Origin: Planctomycetota bacterium
GTDB taxonomy: Bacteria; Planctomycetota; UBA8742; UBA2392
Assembly (NCBI GenBank): GCA_020425605.1
Contig: JAGQRH010000015.1
Coordinates: 39,517-103,516 of the forward strand
Direction: 5' to 3'
DNA length: 64,000 nucleotides
Shown here: piece by piece, positions 16,656-24,700 of the stretch
Numbering within the stretch: the stretch's first letter is position 1
Layout: each line of letters starts with the position of its first letter
Position numbers and translations under genes: made by a program
The notes under the pieces: model-generated
Seen by the model: only the letters and a program-made list of their open reading frames with translations
Databases searched by the model: none
Told to the model about the DNA's origin: nothing

Positions 16656-17903
16656 CTATTCGTCGTGGTAGGTGATCTTCGCCTTGGCCAGCGCGTCGAT
16701 GATGGCCGCAAGCTCGGTCGGCGATGCATCACCGTCACCACGCACGACGATGACTTTGCGTGGTGCATTCGGCTCATCCCACTCGGCCTGGCTCAGATCT
16801 TTGAGATCCAACAACGCCTCCCAGAACTGTTTTGCGTCCTCCGCCGTGTCCCAAGTGGTAACCCACAGCTGCAGCTTCTGCTCCCCCTTGGTGGCGGTGA
16901 GCATCACGTCGCCGCCCCAGCCTTCTGCGGCCTCACCCGCGGTGGCCGGGTCGCCATTCAGTGCCAGCTCAACAAGTGTCCCGATCTCGCCGGCCGTGTC
17001 CGGCTCGCCCAGCTCCCATCCCTCTGGCAGTGCCGCATTCACAGACTCCAGGTCCAACTCAATCTTGTCTCCTGCCTCGCGCTTGCCGCTGTATTTCTCG
17101 ACGTGCAGGATCTGCTCCGACGTCAAAGGCAGGTCCTTGAAGGCAGCGTCCACGGCCGCGTAGCTTGATCCATCTGCCAGTTTCTTCACGAATCGCGCAC
17201 CGTCGCTGTACAGGAAGATCTTGCGCAGTCGCTCATCGCTCAGGGGCTTCTTCGGGTTCGGCGGGAGCTTCAGCACGTCCAACACGCCGTACATGGTCAT
17301 GTAGGCAACCTGCGGTTGCTCGTCGATCAGCGCGTCGATCATCACCTGGCTGGCTTCGCCCTCGATCAACGCAATAAGCGCCATCTGCTGGTCGGTGGTC
17401 GTCGGCTTATCGTGCAGCGCCGCGAGATCGTAATGCTGATCCTGCAGCCCGTGGGTCGCCTCGTGGATTCGCAGGCCGAACTGCCGCTTCTCTCCGGCCG
17501 CATCCGGCACCATGTAGAGGCACTTGGTGGAAGGCTTGTAGAAGCCGAGGATGTTCTCCGGCGTGAAGCCGTCGTCGCCCCAGCCCTTTAGCTCTTCAAC
17601 CAGCTCTTCGGGGGTGTAGTTGTAGACCGGAATCGGCTGCTTGAACTTCAGCCCGGTGACCTTCTCGATCAGCTCAATGGCCCGCACCTGGTCGGCCGAA
17701 TCGGCCGCTTCAAGCTCCCCAAGTGTTGCCTTGGGTTCGGGTTCGGGTTCGGGTTCGGGTTCGGGTTCGGGTTCGGGCCGCGGCTCAGCGGCCTGCTCGT
17801 TGGCCGGTGGGTTCCCCGCAGCGTCATTGCCATCCGGCTTGGATTCCGGCTTCGAGCAGGCGGCGAGCAGCATCAGTCCGACCATCAACAGTGCACGCTT
17901 CAT
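16656..17903 (-). CDS. Lipoprotein with HExxH zinc-peptidase-like domain
   Basis: The product has 415 residues from the ATG at 17903, which follows GAGGAA and opens a lipoprotein signal (MKRALLMVGLMLLAAC, Cys16). A Pro-Glu repeat spans about residues 43-58. The motif IHEATHGLQDQHYDL places HExxH at 147-151, and ALIEGEAS follows at 178-185, supplying a possible third ligand Glu. The same HExxH / LQDQHxDL / EGxA pattern occurs in uncharacterised zinc-peptidase-like lipoproteins. The C-terminal half is probably beta-rich and includes a TTWDTAEDAKQFWEAL segment. It lies between two paralogous secreted genes on the opposite strand. The peptidase function is inferred from the motif only. Confidence 0.7.
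   Translation of the reverse strand: MKRALLMVGLMLLAACSKPESKPDGNDAAGNPPANEQAAEPRPEPEPEPEPEPEPEPKATLGELEAADSADQVRAIELIEKVTGLKFKQPIPVYNYTPEELVEELKGWGDDGFTPENILGFYKPSTKCLYMVPDAAGEKRQFGLRIHEATHGLQDQHYDLAALHDKPTTTDQQMALIALIEGEASQVMIDALIDEQPQVAYMTMYGVLDVLKLPPNPKKPLSDERLRKIFLYSDGARFVKKLADGSSYAAVDAAFKDLPLTSEQILHVEKYSGKREAGDKIELDLESVNAALPEGWELGEPDTAGEIGTLVELALNGDPATAGEAAEGWGGDVMLTATKGEQKLQLWVTTWDTAEDAKQFWEALLDLKDLSQAEWDEPNAPRKVIVVRGDGDASPTELAAIIDALAKAKITYHDE
17733..17774. repeat. Seven tandem copies of hexamer GGGTTC inside the lipoprotein gene
   Basis: Seven perfect copies of a six-base unit encode the Glu-Pro dipeptide run on the minus strand. The copy number can change by slippage without shifting the frame, so linker length may vary between strains. 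Confidence 0.95.
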
Positions 17904-18044
17904 ATGGTGTTCCTCAGAATTGGTCCGCCATAGTAGCCCAATGGCCTGTGGCGAGTCTATCACAGGCGAATCTCGCCGAATCCGCGAAACCCTTGGTCTG
18001 GGCCCGGGTGTAATTGGTAGTTCCAATACCTCTGGAGACACCCG

Positions 18045-18761
18045 ATGAACCGTATCGTCACCGTGATGGCCTTTGCACTGCTGTTTGTGTGCGCGGCCGG
18101 CCTCAACGCCCAGGGCCTGGGCAAGAACTACAAGAAGCAGAACGGTTCATACAAGAAGGCCAACGACAAGGCGCAAAAGGCCGGTCAGGCACAGGCCAAG
18201 AAGGCTCAGAAAAACGCCGAGCAGGAAGAGAAAAAGCAGGAACGCGAAGACGCGAAAGCCGAACGCGAGGGCGGAGACGACGATGACGGCGGCATCGGCA
18301 TAGTCGGCGGCGAAAAAGCCGACGAAGTGGCTGAGCCGGGCAGCACCATCAGCCGTGCCATCAAGGACGAGACGCTTGAGAAAATAATGGACGAGCTGAA
18401 GCTTGAGGACAAAGCCAAGCGCGCCAGCTTCAAGAGCAACGTACGCGGCGCCTGGGAAGACAGCGAGAAAGAAGACAAGCGCTACGCGAGCATCTACAAG
18501 CGCTACGAAGACAATGACGACAAGCTTGCGGCCGAAAAGAAGGTCCACGAGGACAAGCTGAAGAAGATCTGGGACGATTCGGACGAGAAGCTGACGAAGG
18601 ATGAAGTCCTCGACGAAGCCCAGCTCGCCGCCTGGAAGAAGACCAGCGCGGACCTGCGCGAGAAGACCGCGACGGACCGCTATTACGAAGCAAAGAAGAA
18701 GGCGGCAGCCGGCGACGACGACGAACCCAAGAAGGAAAAGAAGGAAGAAGACGACAAGTAG
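18045..18761 (+). CDS. Secreted, highly charged helical protein (paralogue B)
   Basis: The product has 238 residues. A signal peptide (MNRIVTVMAFALLFVCAAGL, then NAQ) precedes a Lys/Gln-rich stretch and a highly charged helical body. The region KRYASIYKRYEDNDDKLAAE through KTSADLREKTATDR aligns with paralogue A (15819-16592), and both end in a Lys/Asp/Glu tail. The Gly/Asn-rich segment of paralogue A is replaced here by a Lys/Ala/Gln repeat. A strong terminator follows. Function unknown. Confidence 0.7.
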   Translation: MNRIVTVMAFALLFVCAAGLNAQGLGKNYKKQNGSYKKANDKAQKAGQAQAKKAQKNAEQEEKKQEREDAKAEREGGDDDDGGIGIVGGEKADEVAEPGSTISRAIKDETLEKIMDELKLEDKAKRASFKSNVRGAWEDSEKEDKRYASIYKRYEDNDDKLAAEKKVHEDKLKKIWDDSDEKLTKDEVLDEAQLAAWKKTSADLREKTATDRYYEAKKKAAAGDDDEPKKEKKEEDDK

Positions 18762-18775
18762 TACCAATCCAACAC

Positions 18776-18804
18776 AAAAGGCCGGCCCATTGGGCCGGCC
18801 TTTT
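18776..18804. terminator. Bidirectional terminator between paralogue B and GGDEF genes
   Basis: A perfect 13-bp stem (18776-18788 with 18792-18804) has A4 on one side and T4 on the other, so it can end transcription from both convergent genes. Confidence 0.85.
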
Positions 18805-18820
18805 CAATTCGCTGGCTGAG

Positions 18821-20704
18821 TTACGCCGACTTGCGCACGGCCTTGCGGAGGCGCTTGCTAGGCGCTTCGCCCTTGGCCAGTTTCTCGCCCTCGTCATCGG
18901 TGAGGTAGTCGAGGCGATCGCTGTCGGCGTTCAGCGCGGCATCTTCCTCGGCCTGCAGGGCCTTGATGGCGGCCTCGGCTTCTTCCTGCAGCTTCTTCTT
19001 CGACTTGCGTCGGGCCGGCTTGCGCTTCGGCTTGGCTTCCGCCGAGGATTCTGCGGGTGCCACGACAGGAGTCTCAGCCTTCTTGCTGCGGCGTTTGCGC
19101 TTAGGCTTGGCTGGCTCAGCAGGGAGCGACCCACCAAGGCGTGCGGACAGGTTGCGCGTCAGGAACTCGGTCGCTTCACGCACGACTGTATCCACCACGC
19201 GCGCTCGGCTGCTGTCGGCGCCGACTACGTCGGCCAGGCCGGTTGCCAGCTTGTCGATGCTCTCGCCAAGTTGTGCGCGGGCCGATGCCGCCTTCACGTC
19301 CGTGATCGGCGCGGGGTCCTTGTCGCCATCAAGCGGTGAGTTGTCGCCCGCCAGCCCGAGCCGCCGCTTGATCTCCATTCCTGGGTCGCCGCTGCGTTCC
19401 AGCCTGGTGAACTGCTCTTCGCCTTCGCAGACGACGACCAGGTTTCGCCCGCCTTCTTTCGCCACGTAGAGCGCACGGTCGCAGGCTTCTTTCAGGTCTT
19501 TCTCGCTCTTCATGCGTGTCGGGTCGAACTCCGCGACGCCGATGCTGGCGCTGATCGGCAGCAGCCGGCCGCGATCGTCATAGAACTCGGTGCAGGCGAT
19601 CTTGTGGCGCATGCGCTCGGCTGCCTTGGCGGCGTCTTCCTCTGTGGTACCGCAGCAGACTATGCACAGCTCCTCACCGCCGTAGCGGTAGGGCGTGTCG
19701 CTCTCACGTGCTTCGCGCTTGAGAATGTTGCTTATCTCGGCCAACACAGTGTCGCCGGCCAAGTGCCCGTATGTGTCGTTGATGTGCTTGAACTTGTCGA
19801 CGTCGAGCATGATCAGGCTCAGCGGCGCGCCCGTGCGCTGGGCGATTGCGACCTGCCGCTTCATTTGGTCTTGATAGTGGTTGGCGTTGTATAGACCGGT
19901 CTTTTCATCCTTGATGGCGCGGTCCCACATGCTGGCTGTCTTCAGGCCGAGTGACACCATGCGCACCAACTGCGCCATCGCCTGCTCGTAGGCGGGCATT
20001 TCGTCCTGGAAGTCGGGCTCATCGGCCACATTGCGGGCGATCCGCACAACGCCGCGCACGCCGTCGGGAGTGCTGAAGTAGACAGCCAGCACAAACTCGC
20101 CGGTCTTCTCATTCAATTGACGTACCTGGCGCCCGATGCGAACGGCATCGTCCACCAGCGAACACTCGATCGCGCCTTCCACAAGAATGGGAGGGAAGCG
20201 GTCTACGCCCTGGCGGCGCTCTGCGCGCACAACAGCCTTGCCCGCCTCATCAATGGTGAATACCGCGATGGAGTCGCTGTGGGCGAAATGCTCCAGTTGC
20301 TCCAGGACGACGCTGAGAATGCGCTCGAAGTCGACTTCCTGCTTGATGGCCATGCTTACCTGCTGCGCGGCCGAGACCAGGTCGAGGTTGCGCATCAGGC
20401 GAGTGCGTTCCTTGGCTACATCTTCATTAAGGAAGCGCTGGAGTTGACGGTACTCGTTCTCGAAGCGCACGCGGGCGCGATAGGTCGCGCTCGCGAACAG
20501 TGCCAGCAAAGTGGCCATCAGGGCAGAAAGCCCGCCCGCCACGGCGATAATGGAAAACGCCCACGGATCGGAATGGATCTCGGGCGCGAACGGATTCATT
20601 CGTGCAAAGAAGTACGTAACCAGCACAATCGTGCCGATCGGCAGCAGCAGGGCGACACCCAACAGGTACGTCGAGTGCCATGTCACGTTGTTGTGTGTCG
20701 GCAT
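18821..20704 (-). CDS. Membrane GAF-GGDEF diguanylate cyclase with basic C-terminal tail
   Basis: The product has 627 residues from the ATG at 20704, which puts the first membrane helix near the N-terminus. Two helices lie at about 14-34 and 48-72. A GAF-like domain covers about 108-255. The GGDEF domain starts near 265; its active site is GGEEL at 342-346, and an RESD inhibition site lies five residues before it, so c-di-GMP synthesis with product feedback is expected. After about residue 450 an unusual tail is rich in Lys, Arg, Ala and Pro, with PKRKRRSKK and PKRKPARRKSKKK, like histone H1 tails. Diguanylate cyclases do not normally have such a tail. Confidence 0.9.
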   Translation of the reverse strand: MPTHNNVTWHSTYLLGVALLLPIGTIVLVTYFFARMNPFAPEIHSDPWAFSIIAVAGGLSALMATLLALFASATYRARVRFENEYRQLQRFLNEDVAKERTRLMRNLDLVSAAQQVSMAIKQEVDFERILSVVLEQLEHFAHSDSIAVFTIDEAGKAVVRAERRQGVDRFPPILVEGAIECSLVDDAVRIGRQVRQLNEKTGEFVLAVYFSTPDGVRGVVRIARNVADEPDFQDEMPAYEQAMAQLVRMVSLGLKTASMWDRAIKDEKTGLYNANHYQDQMKRQVAIAQRTGAPLSLIMLDVDKFKHINDTYGHLAGDTVLAEISNILKREARESDTPYRYGGEELCIVCCGTTEEDAAKAAERMRHKIACTEFYDDRGRLLPISASIGVAEFDPTRMKSEKDLKEACDRALYVAKEGGRNLVVVCEGEEQFTRLERSGDPGMEIKRRLGLAGDNSPLDGDKDPAPITDVKAASARAQLGESIDKLATGLADVVGADSSRARVVDTVVREATEFLTRNLSARLGGSLPAEPAKPKRKRRSKKAETPVVAPAESSAEAKPKRKPARRKSKKKLQEEAEAAIKALQAEEDAALNADSDRLDYLTDDEGEKLAKGEAPSKRLRKAVRKSA

Positions 20705-20857
20705 TGGTATCCCCGCGGCGCTGTTGCAATCCGCTGTCGGGATATCGGACTGATCGCACACGATCTTTAGGAGATCGTGTCCGGTGGCCCGTGTTTCGTG
20801 GGTCGCGCGCAGCCGCATGCCGCTGGTGTGGCGCGCGATACAACCAACACAAACAAA

Positions 20858-20883
20858 ACGGCCCGCGCTGATGCGCGGGCCGT
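20858..20883 (-). terminator. Terminator of the HU gene
   Basis: A perfect 11-bp stem (20858-20868 with 20873-20883, loop TGAT) lies 20 bases past the HU stop. On the minus strand it is followed by TTTTGTTTG. Confidence 0.85.
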
Positions 20884-20903
20884 CTGTTTTGATCGATTCA
20901 AGG

Positions 20904-21197
20904 TTACTTCTTGCCCTTGTTGATCTTGTCCTTGAATTCCTTGCCGACCTTGAAGCCGACGGTCTTGTAGGCCTTGATCTTCATGGCCTGGCCGGTCTGC
21001 GGGTTGCGGCCGTTGCGGGCGCTGCGTGAGCGAACGCTGAAGGTGCCGAAACCGATGATCTGGACCTTGCCGTCCTTCTGAACGCCTTCGCGAACCGCGT
21101 CGACGACCGCGTCAAAAGCGCGCTCTGCGGCGGCCTTGCTCTCGAAACCGGCCTTCTTGTTCTTGAGGATCAGGTCAACCAACTGTGCCTTGTTCAT
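20904..21197 (-). CDS. hup: HU-family DNA-binding protein
   Basis: The product has 97 residues from the ATG at 21197, preceded by GGAG. It begins MNKAQLVDLILKNKKAGFES and contains the HU core GFGTFSVRSRSARNGRNPQT, with the DNA-contacting arm Arg-Asn-Pro. The C-terminal GKEFKDKINKGKK is slightly longer than in E. coli HU. HU binds and bends DNA as a dimer. It is a single gene with its own terminator. Confidence 0.95.
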   Translation of the reverse strand: MNKAQLVDLILKNKKAGFESKAAAERAFDAVVDAVREGVQKDGKVQIIGFGTFSVRSRSARNGRNPQTGQAMKIKAYKTVGFKVGKEFKDKINKGKK

Positions 21198-21282
21198 CTT
21201 TGCTCCGTTGCCCGTCATTGGGCGGTTTGAAAATCGTTAGCCACCCGAGACCACCCCGGCGTGACTGTAATCTCTGACTTGG

Positions 21283-21299
21283 ACATCTACACAAGATGT
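21283..21299. promoter_or_regulatory. Inverted repeat ACATCT-N5-AGATGT upstream of HU
   Basis: A perfect 6-bp inverted repeat with a 5-base spacer lies about 90 bases before the HU start. It could be an operator or a leader hairpin. Confidence 0.3.
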
Positions 21300-21755
21300 A
21301 GTCTGTCGTGAACTAATTTGAATCGGTATTCAGGAACTTCCATCCGGGTAGCCCCTGAACTTCGCTGTTCAGGACGACCCCTCCGGAGCCCTTTGATTCC
21401 AAGCCCCAACGGCTTGCGTTGGCCGGAAAATAGCCCGCGCCGACACCCCGGTCAAGTGGGTCCCTGCAAATTGTTGAAAAATTCCCGCCCGCAAACCCGC
21501 TTGAAATGGGGCTTTTTTCGGGCACTCACCGAACGAATTCGCTTGACACTGCATTCTGCAGACGATACATGCCCGCCCGCCTGTCAAGCGGGTCCCCGGG
21601 CGGTGTCGGCTTCAATGCCCTTGACAGCGGCGCTGGCCAGCACCTCCCGCGAATCGGCCACCATGGCGGTTTTCACGCCACCTGTGACCGCGTTCCCGAT
21701 GTGATCGGCGTCCGGTAATCTCTGGGCAATTGGGAAACTGACACACCCCCAATTG
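21300..21755. other. Intergenic region downstream of the TMTC-like gene
   Basis: No gene is supported. The stretch holds a 7-bp hairpin (21354-21360 with 21367-21373) and a 9-bp inverted repeat GCAATTGGG / CCCAATTGC (21726-21734 with 21748-21756) that begins at the stop of the 21756-26327 gene. The latter may stop or stabilise that transcript, though no T-run follows it. Short open frames here have no start signals. Confidence 0.4.
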
Positions 21756-24700
21756 CTACTTCAATCGGGCCTCAAGGTCCGAGAGTCTTGACCTGTAAAG
21801 ATCAAGCGCGGCGAGATACTGCTTCTTTTCTTCCTCGCCCATGCGTTTGGCTTCGCCTTCCGTGATTCCGTCTTTCTCAACCGCGCGAAGCTGATCACCG
21901 GCGCGGGCTGCCCACTCCTTTGCCCCGCGGCGATCATCCATCTTGTCGAGCAGCAGTCCCGCAAGGTCGATCATCAACAGCACGCGCTGCCCGGTCAGCA
22001 GTCCGTCTATTCGCAGCGCACTCGAGTACACGTCGCGTGCGAGACCGAAGTACTCCGCCTGCTTGTCCGGCTGCGCCTTGGCCAGATCCAGCAGGATGTC
22101 TGCCTTCAGCTGATAGGTGCGCATCTGCGCCCCCTGCAGCTCAAGTGCGTGATCTACGTAGTCCAGTGCCTCCGAATACTTGCCGTCCTCTTTCAGACGC
22201 CGCGCGCCGGCCAGGTAGCCGACTGCAAGCGCGGACATGTTGTTCAACTCGGCACGGGCCTGCTTGCGCAGCTCGGTGTAACGCTGGTACTCGGGCGTGT
22301 TCTCATCCATCGTGATCTGCGCGGCGTCGATCACGGCAACAGCCTGCGTGAATGCATTGCGAGCGCGGACGATCCGATCCTCCTCGAACTTCAGGCCCTC
22401 GTCCGCCCAGTACAGTTGCGCGCCCTTGATCAGCGCCACCGGGTCGGTCGACGCGCGCACGAAGTCGCGGGCCGCCTTGACGGCGAACGCATCACGCTCG
22501 TCCGTATCCTTCTGCTCTTTGGCCATGGCGAGATGGATCTCGCCCCGTACGGCATACAGCGCGGGTGTAGGCGACCGAAACGCTTCATCCAGCCGTTTCA
22601 TCGCGTCACTCAGCCGCCCCTGCCGCACGAGGTCTTCGGCTTCTTCCTTCGCGATGCGCCGCTCCAGCTCGATGATCTGCTGGGTCAGGTCCCCGACGTT
22701 CGCGGCCGGATCGGCCTTTAGCTTCTGCGCGCGGATCTCCTCCAGTTCGCGCTTGCGCTCACCCGCGTTGCGGACGAACCAAGCGCGCTTTTCACGAACC
22801 TCGGCGATCTCGTTCGCGAAGTCCAGCGGCGCAAGTGCGTAGGCCTCCAGCGCGACGGTGTAGTACTTCTCGGCGTCGCTGATCAGCAGGTACGCCAGCC
22901 GCTGGGCCGCGGTGCCTCGCATGCGGATCGGCAGGTTCAGCTTCTCCGGGTTCTCGGGCTCGTCAAGCAGAATGCCGGTGGTTTCAAGCGCGTCGAGGTA
23001 CGCCTGCACGGCCTGGTCGCGCAGTTGCTTCGCCTCTTCCTTCTGGTCGCGGCGCAATTTTTCTTTGTAGCGCGACAGCAGGTCCTGACCGAAATCGAGC
23101 TGCAGCTGGCCGAGCGACAGGTACACGCCGTGCATCAGCTCGGGCCGGTCTTTGAGCGCGTCGATCAACTTGCGGAAGGCCTTCAGCGCTTCATCGAAGT
23201 TGCCCTGTTCCTTGTAGAATGACTTGAGCCAGTCCAGCGCCTCTACGTTTTCGGGATTCAGAACGCTGGCGGCGCGCATGAACTCGCTCGCTGCGAGCTT
23301 GCGTGCGCCCTCGGACAAGTCCATGAATTCGCCGTTTTCGTCGCGGAGCTTCATCTCATCCTTGGCGACCTTGTCCGCAATCCGGAACAACTTGCGCGAC
23401 AGGATGTTTCGCGCGCGCTCGGACAGCGTGAGCATGTTCTTGAGCAGGTCATCCATCGCCGCGCGGCGCTCTTCTTCAGGCACTTCCGTCTTGGGCTTGC
23501 GGATCAACTCCTCTGCCAGTTCGAGATAAAATCCCGTCAGCTTTGCCGCGACTTCGCCATCCACCGGTCGCGCATTGAACGCTATACGAAGCAATTCCTC
23601 GGCGTCGGCGCGCAATTGATCATCGAAGGTCCACCACATGCCCTGCGTGATCTGGATGCCGGAGCCCGCGATGATCGCGTGGCCCTCCTCATTGTCCGGG
23701 TCAGTCTCGATCGCTTCACGCAGAAGCGTGGTAACGACCCGCAACTCTTCGCGGAATCTCTTGCTGCCTTTGAGTGTGGTGATCAGGCCTTCCCACGTCG
23801 GGTCGCCATCATCCTTCTTGATGCTGACATACTCACTACGCCAGTCGCGCTTCAGGGCATAGGCGCGATCCACCGCCTGCTGCCTCAATCCGGCCGCCTT
23901 CAGCACCAGCGCGGGCTTGTAGTCCGGGTGGCGGTTCAGCTCTTCGCTGAGCATTCTTGTGGCTTCCGCCAGCGTCGGAACCACTCCTTCGCCTTTCTGC
24001 TTGAGCAGATCAGCCTTCTCAAACAGGTACTGGGCGATCAAGTATCGCAGACCAAGATACTCGGGCGCCAAGACCAGCGCGCGGCGCAGGTACTTCTCGG
24101 CCGTCGGGTCAGCCTGACGGCCGCGGCTGAAGGCATCGGCGGCTTCAATCAGCGTGCCGGCCAGAGCCATATGCGGCGTCGCGCCATTGTCTCGCATCTC
24201 CACCAGACGGCCGTACAGGTTTCGTGACTCGTCGATCAGCGGCTGCAACTCGGGCGGGATGTCCTTGCCGCCGCCTTTGCCTGACAGCGCCAGGCGCCGG
24301 TCGAACTCGGCCAGGTTCAGGCGCGCGCGGGCCTCGATCAGCAAGGCATCTTCGCTGCGCATACGCTCGTAGTCCGCGAGGTGGCTGCGGGCCTTGTTCA
24401 GCAGGTCTTCATCAACCGGATCGGCATCGAGCGCCATGCGGCTCAATTCGCTGCACAAGTTGAGGTGTGCGCCTGCATATCGATCAGACTTTGAGAGCGC
24501 TTCTTCAAACGCCGCGATCGCTTCCTCGTGCCGGCCAAGACGCGACAAGGCCAGGCCGCGCGGGTTGGCGATCAGGGCCTCGATGTCGGCCTTGGCGCGT
24601 GCGTCGCGCCAGGGCAGGTCGATGTGACTCTTCGCCTCTTCCAGCAGGGCAAGGGCCTTCTCCGGCTTCTCGCGGTGCACCTGGTTCAGCGCCATGGCTG

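Noticed and set aside
17733..17774. CRISPR or telomere-like array
   Set aside because: The hexamer has no spacers and encodes an in-frame Glu-Pro linker.
21318..21704. Possible 128-codon gene in the gap before HU
   Set aside because: It lacks a ribosome-binding site and domain-like sequence, and overlaps equally poor frames on both strands.
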